The notes under the pieces are model-generated. The model saw only the letters and a program-made list of their open reading frames with translations, searched no databases and was not told where the DNA came from. The translations under genes were made by a program, and so were the position numbers. This document shows, piece after piece, positions 8,904 to 18,301 of a stretch of DNA of 64,000 nt. Positions within the stretch are counted from its first letter, which is position 1. The number at the start of each line of letters is the position of its first letter. The stretch is from CAVYWD01 sp963772225 (GTDB lineage Bacteria; Myxococcota; Myxococcia; Myxococcales; UBA5297), in assembly GCA_963772225.1 (NCBI GenBank), contig CAVYWD010000002.1, forward strand, positions 2,418,001 to 2,482,000, written 5' to 3'.

Positions 8904-9705
8904 ATGGAAAACCTGCGCGTGGTTACCTTGAATCTCTGGGGCGACCGCGGGCGCTCGGCGCGGCGCCTGGAAGTCGTGGCGGAGGGCCTGCGCGCCCTGG
9001 AGCCGGACCTGGTTGGCTTGCAGGAGGTGCGCGAGGGCCCGCTCACCGCGCAGGCGACGACGCTCAGCCGCCTGCTGGGCCTCTACCCGGCCTTCGGCGC
9101 GGTCGACGCCTCGGCCGGGGGCGACCCCTTGGGCAACGCGGTGCTGAGCCGCTTCCCCATCGTCCACTCCTCCAACCTCGAGTTGCCCGGCCGCGAATCG
9201 GATCCGCGCGGGGCGCTCCAGGTCGAGGTCGAGACGCCCAGCGGCACGGTCCGCCTCACCTCGTGCCACCTGAGCTGGGAGCCCGACGCTGCCCCGGTCC
9301 GCGAGGCGCAAGTCCTGGCCCTCGACGAGCTGACGCGCGCGCCGAGCTCCGTCCACGCCTTCCTGGTCGGCGACCTGAACGCGGGACCGCGGTCGCGGGC
9401 CGTCCGGTTCCTGTGCGGCCTGGACTCGCTCGAGGGGCGAGGCACCTTCTTCCGGGACGCCTGGGCCCGCCGGCACCCGAGCGAAGAGGGGTTCACCTGG
9501 TCCGCTGCCAACCCCAACACCGTGCGGTGGATTGAGCAGAACCGGCGGATTCGACTACGTCCTCGTCCGCGGCGCTCCCACGCACCGCGGCGAGCGGACG
9601 ATCGAGGAGGCGCGCGTCGTCTTCGACCAGCCCGCCGCGGACGGCACCTGGCCTTCGGACCACTTCGGGGTCCTGGCGGTGGTGCGCATCGCGCCCCGGG
9701 ACTGA
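8904..9705 (+). CDS. Endonuclease/exonuclease/phosphatase family protein, frameshifted near its C-terminus
   Basis: The N-terminal two thirds read as a DNase I-like fold phosphodiesterase: RVVTLNLWGD, LVGLQEVREG (metal-binding Glu), TSCHLSWEPD and FLVGDLNAG (metal-binding Asp-Leu-Asn). The expected C-terminal motifs are in another frame. Deleting one T from the pair at 9550-9551 restores RRIDYVLVRGAP and SDHFGVLAVVRI and a stop at 9703-9705, giving about 266 residues, a normal family length. Without correction the frame runs on to 9767 with an Arg-rich tail and lacks the catalytic His (SDH). Start ATG 8904 follows AGAGGG. The substrate (nucleic acid, lipid or sugar phosphate) is not predictable. 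Confidence 0.85.
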
Positions 9706-9814
9706 AGGGGCGAATGGGCTCGAGATGTCGCTTCTCGGTATTCGAGGCATTCCTCGAAATCCTCTAAAATCGTGACATTCGAGACACCCGGGAAGTTCCG
9801 GCAGACGCCGCGGC

Positions 9815-9836
9815 CTGGCGCATTGAAATGCGCCAG
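9815..9836. promoter_or_regulatory. Perfect 9-bp palindrome upstream of the HTH-receiver gene
   Basis: CTGGCGCAT, a 4-base TGAA loop, then ATGCGCCAG. It lies 52 bp before the GTG of the HTH-receiver gene and about 110 bp after the phosphatase stop, inside a locally AT-richer stretch (9720-9790) that could hold the promoter. It could be an operator for the neighbouring regulator or a rho-independent-like hairpin. There is no T tract, so an operator is slightly favoured. Confidence 0.4.
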
Positions 9837-9887
9837 AGGCTGGTCTAGCATCCGCCGCCTTTGGTGCGGGGGAGCTGGAGGTGTGAC

Positions 9888-10505
9888 GTGAGAACCGCAA
9901 AGAACAGCGCCGGCAGCCCAGCCATCTTCACCACGTACGACATCGGCCGGATGACCGGCACCGACCCGACCACGGTGCACAAATGGATCGACCGGGGCCT
10001 CTTGCGCGGCTACCGGACGCCGGGGGGCCATCGCAGGGTGCGCGGCGAGGACCTGCGGGCGTTCCTGGCGGCGCACCAGATGCCCATCCCGCGCGAGCTG
10101 GGCGGCCACGGCGCGTTGCGAGTGCTCCTGGCCGACGGCGACGCCGCGGCGCTTCGGCAGCTCGCGCGGTCGCTCAAGCGCTTGAAGCCGTCGTGGGAGG
10201 TGTCCGCGGCGGCGAGCGGCGTCGAGGCCCTGCTGAGCGCGTCGCGCCAGCCGCCGGACGTGCTGGTGGTCGACCTGCACGTGCCGGAGCTCGACGGCTT
10301 CTCGGTCTGCAAGCATCTCCTGGCGCGGCCCGACACGGCCTCGATTCGAGTGGTCGCGCTCGCCGGCCGGCTCACCGCCGAGCTCGAGCGCAAAGCCAAA
10401 GCCGCGGGGGCCCGCGCGGTGCTCCGCAAGCCCGCGTCCGGCGCCGAGCTCGCCGAGTCCATCGAGGTCGCCGCCGGGGTGCAACTCGAGGCGGAGACGG
10501 CGTAG
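9888..10505 (+). CDS. Response-regulator-like protein: N-terminal excisionase/MerR-type HTH plus receiver domain
   Basis: 205 residues. Residues ~10-60 form a helix-turn-helix of the excisionase/MerR class (FTTYDIGRMTGTDPTTVHKW, then GLLRGYRTPGGHRRV). Residues ~75-195 are a receiver domain with the acidic pair in LLADGD, the phospho-acceptor Asp in VLVVDLHVPELDG and the conserved Lys in VLRKPAS. The usual switch Thr/Ser is Ala (VVALAGR), so signalling may be atypical. The HTH-first order is reversed from most response regulators. GTG 9888 follows GGAGCTGGAGG. No kinase gene is adjacent. QueF is 11 bp downstream. Confidence 0.85.
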   Translation: MRTAKNSAGSPAIFTTYDIGRMTGTDPTTVHKWIDRGLLRGYRTPGGHRRVRGEDLRAFLAAHQMPIPRELGGHGALRVLLADGDAAALRQLARSLKRLKPSWEVSAAASGVEALLSASRQPPDVLVVDLHVPELDGFSVCKHLLARPDTASIRVVALAGRLTAELERKAKAAGARAVLRKPASGAELAESIEVAAGVQLEAETA

Positions 10506-10516
10506 ACACTCCCACC

Positions 10517-10873
10517 ATGCCCAGCCAGCCCAGCAAAGACCTGCAGAGCTTCTCGAACCCAGCGCCCGACCGCGACTACGAGATCGCCTTCGACTGCCCG
10601 GAGTTCACCTGTCTGTGTCCCCTCACCGGCCAGCCCGACTTTGCCCACTTCAAGATCACCTACGTCCCGGACCAGCACTGCGTCGAGCTCAAGAGCCTAA
10701 AGCTCTACCTCTGGTCGTATCGCAACGAGGGCGCCTTCCACGAGAAGGTCACCAACCGCATCTGCGACGACCTCTTCGAGCTCCTCGCTCCGCGCCGCCT
10801 CACCGTCGTCGGCGACTGGTTCGTGCGCGGCGGCATCGGCACCGTGGTCACCGTCACGCGCTCCAAAGCTTGA
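10517..10873 (+). CDS. queF: NADPH-dependent 7-cyano-7-deazaguanine reductase (QueF, short type)
   Basis: 118-residue enzyme that reduces preQ0 nitrile to preQ1 in queuosine tRNA modification. The catalytic Cys lies in FTCLCPLTGQPDFAHF, with the following Asp in QPDF. The QueF NADPH motif is VELKSLKLYLWSYRNEGAFH. Short unimodular length matches the Bacillus-type family. It starts 11 bp after the HTH-receiver stop. The other queuosine genes (queC, queD, queE) are not in this window. Confidence 0.95.
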   Translation: MPSQPSKDLQSFSNPAPDRDYEIAFDCPEFTCLCPLTGQPDFAHFKITYVPDQHCVELKSLKLYLWSYRNEGAFHEKVTNRICDDLFELLAPRRLTVVGDWFVRGGIGTVVTVTRSKA

Positions 10874-10980
10874 CCGCGCCCCTGTCAGCGGCCGCGCCGG
10901 GGACGAGTTTCGCTCCTCGTCGCGCCGTGTGCGTGTGATAATGGAAGAACGTCGCGGGGAGTCACCGGCGAGGTTGACGC

Positions 10981-11199
10981 ATGGTCGACGTGGCGCGCAT
11001 CGAAATTTTGCAAGACGAAATCGGCTGGGTGCTCCGCGTCAGTAACCCAGGGCTTCGGACACAAGAGTACCGCTGCTCGTCGCGCCAGCAGGCGCAGGCG
11101 CTGGGGGAAGTGCTGACCGGAACCAAGACCCAGCCCAAGCCGCCGAAGGCCGGAGAGCCCGCTGGCCGGGCGAGCGCATCACTGCCGAAGAAGCGCTAG
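10981..11199 (+). CDS. Small hypothetical protein (72 aa)
   Basis: 72 residues. The first 45 (VARIEILQDEIGWVLRVSNP, then EYRCSSRQQAQALGEVLTG) read as a compact beta-beta-alpha unit, followed by a Pro/Lys-rich tail. GAGGT lies 9 bp before ATG 10981. A terminator-like hairpin starts immediately after the stop. No recognised family. Composition and spacing support a real gene. Confidence 0.6.
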   Translation: MVDVARIEILQDEIGWVLRVSNPGLRTQEYRCSSRQQAQALGEVLTGTKTQPKPPKAGEPAGRASASLPKKR

Positions 11200-11239
11200 C
11201 TCGCCCCCCATCCGCCTCCCCGCTCGCGGGGACGGGGCG
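11200..11239 (+). terminator. Terminator-like hairpin, diverged copy of a repeated element
   Basis: Directly after the TAG at 11197-11199 comes CTCGCCCCCCATCC and then the stem CCTCCCCGCTCGCGGGG. The order stop codon, C-rich run, CCTCCCCGC/GCGGGG hairpin is the same as downstream of panC (31362-31402) and of the lipoprotein at 47288 (47247-47287), so this is a recurrent gene-end element. Confidence 0.55.
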
Positions 11240-11278
11240 AAGGGGAGAGGTCGTTTGGGCGGCAGAGAGGACTAGGCC

Positions 11279-11869
11279 TTGCTCCTACAACCCGATCGGG
11301 CGATGCTGCGCCGCATGGCGCTCCCAGAGGCATCCGCGCTTCGACTCTTCCTTCGCAAGGTCCCCGTGCTCAGCGGTCTCGAGGGTCGCTCGCTCGAGAG
11401 CGTGATGTCCATGCTGCGCGAGGAGACCTTCGAGCCGGGCGCGATGATCTTCGCCGAGGGCGAGCTCGGCCGGACGATGCACGTCATCCACCGCGGCGAG
11501 GTGGAGGTGCTCCACAGCACGAGCTCGGGGCGCGAGGTCGCCATCATCAAGCTCGGGCCGGGCGAGTGCTTCGGCGAGATGGCGCTGGTCGAGCTCGGGC
11601 CGCGCTCGGCCAAGGTCGTCGCCAAGCGGGCGACCACCGTCTTTTCGCTGAACAACTTCGACCTCTACAAGCTCTTTCGCGAGGACAACTACGCCTTCGT
11701 CATCGTCCTCCAGAACATCTGCCGCCTCGTGTCGCGAAGGCTTCGCAAGGCCGACAACCGGCTGGCGGATTTGCTGAGCCGGGTGCCTTCGGTCGAAACG
11801 GTGCCCAAGGCGCCCGCGAAGGCCTCCAAGCCGAAGGCCCAGCGGAAGTCGCGCCGGACCGCGAAGTGA
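11279..11869 (+). CDS. Cyclic nucleotide-binding domain protein
   Basis: 196 residues. Residues ~25-140 form a CAP_ED cyclic-nucleotide-binding domain: FLRKVPVLSGLEGRSLESV, EPGAMIFAEGELGRTMHVI, VAIIKLGPGECFGEMALVE (phosphate-binding cassette) and AKVVAKRATTVFSLN. The cassette reads FGEMALVELGPRSA, so the key Arg is present. The C-terminus is Lys/Pro-rich and has no DNA-binding HTH, so it is not a CRP-type regulator. TTG 11279 is preferred because of GAGAGG 8 bp upstream; ATG 11303 or 11315 are alternatives. Confidence 0.85.
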   Translation: MLLQPDRAMLRRMALPEASALRLFLRKVPVLSGLEGRSLESVMSMLREETFEPGAMIFAEGELGRTMHVIHRGEVEVLHSTSSGREVAIIKLGPGECFGEMALVELGPRSAKVVAKRATTVFSLNNFDLYKLFREDNYAFVIVLQNICRLVSRRLRKADNRLADLLSRVPSVETVPKAPAKASKPKAQRKSRRTAK

Positions 11870-11879
11870 GCTTCCCAGG

Positions 11880-12971
11880 TCAGCGCAGGCCTGCCGCCTG
11901 ACCGGCACCCGCCGGCGGGCTGGACGGCTTGGGCGGGTCCCTCGAAAGCAAGATGGCGAGCCCCTTCATGGCCGGCAGCTGCCCGGCCTCGACGCGCTGG
12001 CGGCCCTCCCGCAGCTCGCAGCCGCGCCCGGCCTCCAAGAGAGCGCCGGCGATGAACTCGTCGTTCCCCACTCGCTCGAAGCGCAGCGAGACCAGGTCGT
12101 CGACCGCCAGCGCGCCGGCGACGAGCGCGGCGGCGGCGAGCCGCTCGTCCCGAGACGGTCCCACCTCGAAGCAGGGCCCCGCGCCCGCTCGGAAGCGGGA
12201 TTCCAAGGCGACGTCCACCTCCACCGAGGTATCGGCGCGAAGGCGGACGGTTCGCGCGAAGCCGTGAGCCTCCGGCTCTCCGACGAGCAGCTCGTAGGTG
12301 CCCTCGGCCAAAGCCCGCTCGAACGGCGTCCGGCCCACCTCGCGGCCACTCAGGAACACCCGCGCCCCTGGCTTGGCGCTCGAGACTTTCAGCGAGAACC
12401 GGCGCGCCTTGCGCAGGCTCGCGCGCGCCTCCTCGAAGGCCCGGTGAAAGGCGGACGGAGGGAGAAATGGCGCCTCTAGCTTCAGGTCCTCCTGCACCCG
12501 AAGGACGTCGAGCATCGCGGCATCGGCGTCCGCTCGCCGCTCATCGAAAAAGTAGGCGCGCGCCAGCTCCACTCGCGCCTGGGTGGCGATGGCCCAGCGC
12601 CCCTCGCCGGGAGGGAGCCGGTCGACCTCCCTGAAGACCCCGCGCAGCATCGATTGGGCCTTGGCGTACTTCTGGTTGGAGGTGCCCGAGCGCCCCGCCT
12701 CGACGGCGCGCAGAATCTCCTCGACGGCGAGAGTCTGGAGGCCTCCCGCGGGCGCGGACGTCGCCTCCTCCGAGAGCACCGGCCCAGGGCTCTGAAGCTT
12801 GAGCTCGGCCCGCAGGGCCCGGACGAGCCGGCCGAGCCGCGGGTCGTCGCAGCGCCCGAAGCCCACGACCGCCACTTCGCTCAAGGCGGGCGCCGGGTCT
12901 TCGCGAGGGGCCGCGGGCGCCGCGCCCACAGCGGCCCAGGCGATAAGCGGGGCGATGGCGTGTGCGAGCAT
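11880..12971 (-). CDS. Secreted PEGA-domain protein
   Basis: 363 residues with a signal peptide (MLAHAIAPLIAWAAVGAAPA). Residues ~20-60 resemble a periplasmic FlgO/TolB-N-like strand-helix (VAVVGFGRCDDPRLGRLV). The centre is helical, possibly TPR-like (ARAYFFDERRADADAAMLDV). A PEGA beta-sandwich (FSLKVSSAKPGARVFLSG then EVGRTPFERALAEGTYELLV) spans ~190-260. Such proteins are common in Myxococcota envelope systems. ATG 12971 has GAGGAG about 9 bp upstream. The frame stays open further upstream, but the signal peptide fixes the start. It converges on the cyclic-nucleotide-binding gene 11 bp away. Confidence 0.8.
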   Translation of the reverse strand: MLAHAIAPLIAWAAVGAAPAAPREDPAPALSEVAVVGFGRCDDPRLGRLVRALRAELKLQSPGPVLSEEATSAPAGGLQTLAVEEILRAVEAGRSGTSNQKYAKAQSMLRGVFREVDRLPPGEGRWAIATQARVELARAYFFDERRADADAAMLDVLRVQEDLKLEAPFLPPSAFHRAFEEARASLRKARRFSLKVSSAKPGARVFLSGREVGRTPFERALAEGTYELLVGEPEAHGFARTVRLRADTSVEVDVALESRFRAGAGPCFEVGPSRDERLAAAALVAGALAVDDLVSLRFERVGNDEFIAGALLEAGRGCELREGRQRVEAGQLPAMKGLAILLSRDPPKPSSPPAGAGQAAGLR

Positions 12972-13357
12972 CGGCGGCTGCTCCTCGGTCGCCGCCCCTC
13001 CGAGCGCCCCGCGAAAGAAGGCGCTCGCCCCATCGACGGACAGCGGGCGACATGCGGCCGGTGGGGTTCGCAAACGCCGTGCCTTTGGCGTCGCCCCTCG
13101 AAGCGTTGCCGCGGCGCGGGGCAAGGCGCTGTCCTCCTTTGGGCCAGGCTGTTCCATCGAAGGACATCGGGGCGATCGACTTTGCGGCGCGGCGCGCCCG
13201 GGACGCTGCACGGGGCCGGCGCCGTGTACGTCGATTTCTCCCCATCCCACAGCAGCGCGTCGTCCGCGGTCCCGTAGTGCCAGCTCGCGCTCGGGGGGGC
13301 GTCGCGCGACTCGGCGCCGGCGGGAGCTGTTCCTCGGTCGCCGATGCCTTCCGGGGA
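12972..13357. other. 386-bp intergenic stretch without a supported gene
   Basis: It lies between the start of the PEGA gene and the end of the YbgC-like gene, both on the minus strand. All minus-strand frames stay largely open, and short coding-like patches occur, for example WHYGTADDALLWDGEKSTY near 13220-13280, but no start codon with a ribosome-binding site and no recognisable domain. It may hold the PEGA promoter and remnants of a lost gene. Confidence 0.35.
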
Positions 13358-13780
13358 TCAGCCTGCCGCGTTCGAGAGCGGCGCGAGCCCCGGCAGGTCC
13401 GGGACGGGGCGCAGCTCGCCCTTCAGGTCGGTGCACACCACGTCGACCTCGGCGTCCATGATCTTCTTGCCGTCGGGGAAGCGGGCGATCTTCTGGGTGA
13501 ATCGGAGGCGAAAGGGCGAGTTTCGGGCCACCGTTGTCACCACCTCGAGCTCGTCCCAGAGCCGCGCCGGCCCGCGGAAGAACGCCTCGACGCGGTAGAC
13601 CGGGAACATGATCCCCTTCTCGCTCCAAGCGGCGACCGAATTCCCCTCGAGCGCCACGATCTCCGAGCGCGCCCGCTCCATGAAGCGCAGGTAGCTCGCG
13701 TGGTAGACGAGGCCCATGCAGTCGGTGTCCTCGTAGTAGACCCGGATGCGGTGCCGGTACTCGCGGGGAGGGGCGGTCAT
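13358..13780 (-). CDS. ybgC: YbgC/4HBT-family acyl-CoA thioesterase
   Basis: 140-residue hotdog-fold thioesterase. The signature YYEDTDCMGLVYHASYLRFM carries the catalytic Asp of the 4HBT/YbgC family and is followed by ERARSEIV. The later strand RLRFTQKIARFPDGKKIMDA is typical. It is cytoplasmic and hydrolyses short or medium acyl-CoA. In many proteobacteria ybgC leads the tol-pal operon, but no tol genes are present here, so the symbol denotes family only. GGAGCCC precedes ATG 13780. Confidence 0.88.
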   Translation of the reverse strand: MTAPPREYRHRIRVYYEDTDCMGLVYHASYLRFMERARSEIVALEGNSVAAWSEKGIMFPVYRVEAFFRGPARLWDELEVVTTVARNSPFRLRFTQKIARFPDGKKIMDAEVDVVCTDLKGELRPVPDLPGLAPLSNAAG

Positions 13781-13893
13781 CGAAGGGCTCCGGTGCTTGG
13801 GCGGGGCTGGTGCCGCGCGCGTCGAGCGGGGTTTCCGAGAGGCCTAGAGGGCGCGACCCCAGAACTATCAGCCATCGACAATCAACTATCGAC

Positions 13894-13949
13894 GCGAAGC
13901 TGCGCCGCGCCCTCTCCAACATGGCTCGTCGGTCTGAGGCGCGGCCTCG

Positions 13950-13950
<1 letters not shown>
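13894..13950 (-). repeat. Palindromic dispersed repeat, copy 1 of 3
   Basis: 57-bp element with inverted ends (GCGAGGCCGCGCC ... GGCGCAGCTTCGC on the minus strand) and a core containing GACGAGCCATGTTGGAGAGG. It abuts the ettA stop codon. A flank on its far side (13858-13893) with GTCGATAGTT-type repeats is shared with the copy at 52186-52242. A third copy is at 53886-53940. Confidence 0.85.
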
Positions 13951-15635
<1,685 letters not shown>

Positions 15636-15761
15636 GCGCGCCCTTCAGGCTCTTCGCACCTCGAAAACTGCCTGGCCAATGGAGCCTGGGACATTAGCAG
15701 CCCCGCGCGCCGCGCGGGAGAGCGCGATCGACGCGCCCTCGAGATTGCCTTGGGGGATGCC

Positions 15762-16748
15762 TCAGCGCGCGGCTCGTTCCGAGGCCAGCCACACCGCCCG
15801 CCCGGCGTCCGCCATGAGGCGCTCGGCCTCGGGGACGCTCTCGAAGTCGCGGACGCACGCGGCGATGACGACGGGCCCGCCCGGGCCGGAGTAGAGGATG
15901 CCCACGTCGCACGCCCGTCCGACCTGGGTGCCCGTCTTGTGGCCCCATTCGGCGCCCGCCGGCAACCCGGCGCGCACCCGGTTCGCGCCGGTACTGCACG
16001 AGGTGAGCAGGCGCCGGGCGAGCGTGCAGCTTTCGGGGCTGAGGCCCTGGCACTCGGCGGTCTGCGAGAGGAGCTTGCCCATCTCGCGCAGGGGCGCGGA
16101 GTTGAGGTGCCTCGCGTAGTAGTCCCCAAACGCCGCCGCGAGGTCCTCGGCATTGAAGGCGGGCGACCTTTGCGCCATCGCCGAGAAGAGCGAGGCCTGC
16201 GCGCCCAGGGACGGCTGCTCTCCGAGGTCGAGGACCTCCTCGGGCGTCAGGTCGAGGCCGGCCGGGTCGAGCGCGCCGTAGACGAGCCGGCGCTCGTCGA
16301 GCAACGTCACCAGCGGCGAGAAGCGCGCGCCGCGCCTTTTGGGCAGACGGTTGACGTTGTCCATCCCAAGAAGGCCCATGAGCAGGTCCGCGGCGGCGTT
16401 GTCGCTGTGGCCCATCATGAGGCGGAGCAGCGCGCGCACGCTCAGCGCCCGCCCCAGCGAAGAGCGCCGGAGCGGGCCTATCCCGTCGCGCAGGTCGCCC
16501 GCCCCGAACACCACCCTCTGGTCGAGCGACAGCTCGCCGGCGTCGAGCTGCCGCAGCGCCTCGAGCATGACCACGACCTTGATGGTCGACGACAGGTACA
16601 CCGGAGCGTCCGCATCTGCGGCGTACTCCTCGCCCGTCTCCAGGTCCTTGGCATAGAGCGACAGCGCCCCGCGGGCCTCGGCCTGGGCCGGCGCGAGCGC
16701 CACCGCGATGCGCTCGGCCCAGGGCCCGCGCGGCGCCGCCTGCTCCAA
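15762..16748 (-). CDS. Class A beta-lactamase-like serine hydrolase
   Basis: About 328 residues of a penicillin-binding-fold serine hydrolase. The SxxK motif is STIK in VYLSSTIKVVVML, SDN is in MMGHSDNAAADLL, and KTG is in WGHKTGTQVG. EEVLDL occupies the omega-loop region. These fit the class A beta-lactamase (Beta-lactamase2) family. No signal peptide is encoded in frame. The suggested TTG at 16748 is weak, and the frame stays open up to 17105 through the next gene in another frame. Either it is expressed by coupling, or a +1 slip joins it to the exported CYCC protein upstream. Hydrolysis of beta-lactams is not proven by sequence. Confidence 0.8.
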   Translation of the reverse strand: MEQAAPRGPWAERIAVALAPAQAEARGALSLYAKDLETGEEYAADADAPVYLSSTIKVVVMLEALRQLDAGELSLDQRVVFGAGDLRDGIGPLRRSSLGRALSVRALLRLMMGHSDNAAADLLMGLLGMDNVNRLPKRRGARFSPLVTLLDERRLVYGALDPAGLDLTPEEVLDLGEQPSLGAQASLFSAMAQRSPAFNAEDLAAAFGDYYARHLNSAPLREMGKLLSQTAECQGLSPESCTLARRLLTSCSTGANRVRAGLPAGAEWGHKTGTQVGRACDVGILYSGPGGPVVIAACVRDFESVPEAERLMADAGRAVWLASERAAR

Positions 16749-16788
16749 AGGCGCCGCGCGGTCAGCCTGAAGGGCAGCCTTCGCGGGC

Positions 16789-17151
16789 TCAGCCTCCGCC
16801 GCCGCCCCGGCCGCCGCTGCCTCCGACCGGCGGGGTCTGGCAGCCGGAGCCGCCAGTGCCGCCGGTGCCGCCGGCCGCGCGAGGTTTGCAGCAGTAGCAC
16901 TGCGAGCTTCCGCTCGGTGCCGCTGCGGCGCCCGAGCCGCCGACGCTCGCGCGCGGTTTGCAGCAGTAGCAGGATCCGGCCTGGCTTTTTGTCGCTTCGC
17001 CACTGCCCCCGACGCCGGCCGATGCGGACGCGCCGGAGCCGCCGGAGCCGCCGGTCGCGCCTGCGCTCGCTTCGCCTTCCGATTGCCCCATCGCAGCCCC
17101 GCCAAAACCCAGGGCCGACACCGCCGCCAACGCGACGATCAGTCTTCTCAT
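16789..17151 (-). CDS. Small secreted Gly/Ser-rich protein with CYCCKPRA repeats
   Basis: 120 residues. Signal peptide MRRLIVALAAVSALGFGG is preceded by GAGGGGGA. The mature part is Gly/Ser/Ala-rich and carries two copies of a Cys cluster (SCYCCKPRA at ~68-76 and QCYCCKPRA at ~91-99) plus a later single Cys (GCQTPP). The spacing suggests a metal- or disulfide-bearing exported protein; no known family is recognised. It ends about 40 bp before the first credible beta-lactamase start. One base removed near 16800 would fuse the two reading frames, making this the signal peptide and linker of the hydrolase. Confidence 0.6.
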   Translation of the reverse strand: MRRLIVALAAVSALGFGGAAMGQSEGEASAGATGGSGGSGASASAGVGGSGEATKSQAGSCYCCKPRASVGGSGAAAAPSGSSQCYCCKPRAAGGTGGTGGSGCQTPPVGGSGGRGGGGG

Positions 17152-17340
17152 GGTCTTCCCCCTCGGCCCGTCCACAGGCGCGGAAGCGTGCGCGGGCCCC
17201 AGCCAAAACCTTGTCTCGGGGGACTGGCTTGTCCACCCGAAGAGAAATGGGGAAAGCGTCGCAGGCGAGCGCCGCGCCGCCTCGCGTGCCGCGGGGAAAG
17301 CTTCAGCTGGCTCGCGCGAGGGCCTTGGCTCGAGAAGGGC

Positions 17341-18153
17341 CTACGTCTCGCCGTCCGGCGCCCCGGCCGAGGCCGCTGCGGCAGGCTCGTCGGCGCCTTG
17401 GCCCCGGTTCTGCTCGTACTGCATGTACTCCATCATCTCTTTGATTTCGCCGACGCGGCGGGCGTTCGCCTGGACCGGCTCGACCGCCCCGGTCTGCCCG
17501 GTCACCGAGACCTCGGGGGACGTCTTCTGGGTCCGCTTCGAGGGCGCGGAGGATTGGGCGGCCGAGGGCTGCGACGCCTGTGCCGAAGCCACTCCGGACA
17601 GCTCGACCTGCACGCGGCTCACCTGCCGGTTCGGCGGTCCCTCGGCGTCCGCGGGACGTGCGAACGCGGTCTTGGCGGCCTCCACTTGCTCATTCGCTTG
17701 CGCTGGGGCGGCGGCCCCTGCGGAAGAGGGCCGGGCAGCCGGCGAGGAAGCCCCAGGCAGCGACGCCGCGTTCACGGGCCCTGCGGAGCGAGGCGATTCG
17801 TCCTCTGCCGCCTGCGCCTTCAGCAAGCTGGCGCGAGCCGCGGTGGCCGCGGTGGCGCTCGCCGGTTCGGCGGCGGTCGCCAGCCTGGGCCCGGTCAACG
17901 TCCCTGCGCGCTCGGGCGCGGAGGTGGCCCGAGCCGAAGCGTCGGGCAGAGCAGCGGCCCCGCCGGAGCCCTGAGCTGCCGCGGTGGCCGCAGCCGGTGG
18001 AGCCGCGCGATAGGCCTCCTGGGCCGCGGGCACGGAGCTCCCGACGGCGATGACCACCGCCGGGTCGTCGGCTTCGCGCTTGAGCGGAGCGCGCGGGGCG
18101 ACCTCGACCTGGCGCGCGCTGGCGGCTGCAGACTCTGCGGTTTGGCTGATCAT
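17341..18153 (-). CDS. Ala/Pro-rich low-complexity hypothetical protein
   Basis: 270 residues, mostly Ala, Ser, Pro, Gln and Glu with no signal peptide or membrane segment. It is probably disordered except for a short C-terminal helix (RRVGEIKEMMEYMQYEQNR). A GGAGG site lies 7 bp before ATG 18153. Third-position GC is high, which supports coding. I do not recognise a family. Its style resembles flagellar-hook-length or structural myxobacterial linker proteins, but this is not evidence of function. Confidence 0.6.
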   Translation of the reverse strand: MISQTAESAAASARQVEVAPRAPLKREADDPAVVIAVGSSVPAAQEAYRAAPPAAATAAAQGSGGAAALPDASARATSAPERAGTLTGPRLATAAEPASATAATAARASLLKAQAAEDESPRSAGPVNAASLPGASSPAARPSSAGAAAPAQANEQVEAAKTAFARPADAEGPPNRQVSRVQVELSGVASAQASQPSAAQSSAPSKRTQKTSPEVSVTGQTGAVEPVQANARRVGEIKEMMEYMQYEQNRGQGADEPAAAASAGAPDGET

Positions 18154-18301
18154 GGCGCGACCTCCGTGAGGCTCTCGAGGCGCTCCAGGCGTTCGCTCGC
18201 GGGTCGCCCCCACCCCGAAAATCCGAGATGACCGCAGCGACGCCCTGGCCTTTCGCCCTCGAGCGAGAACAAAGCAATCGATGCGCCAGCGCGCGCGGCC
18301 G

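Noticed and set aside
10902..10921. Weak GACGAG/CTCGTC hairpin after queF
   Set aside because: Only six base pairs and no T tract; not convincing as a terminator.
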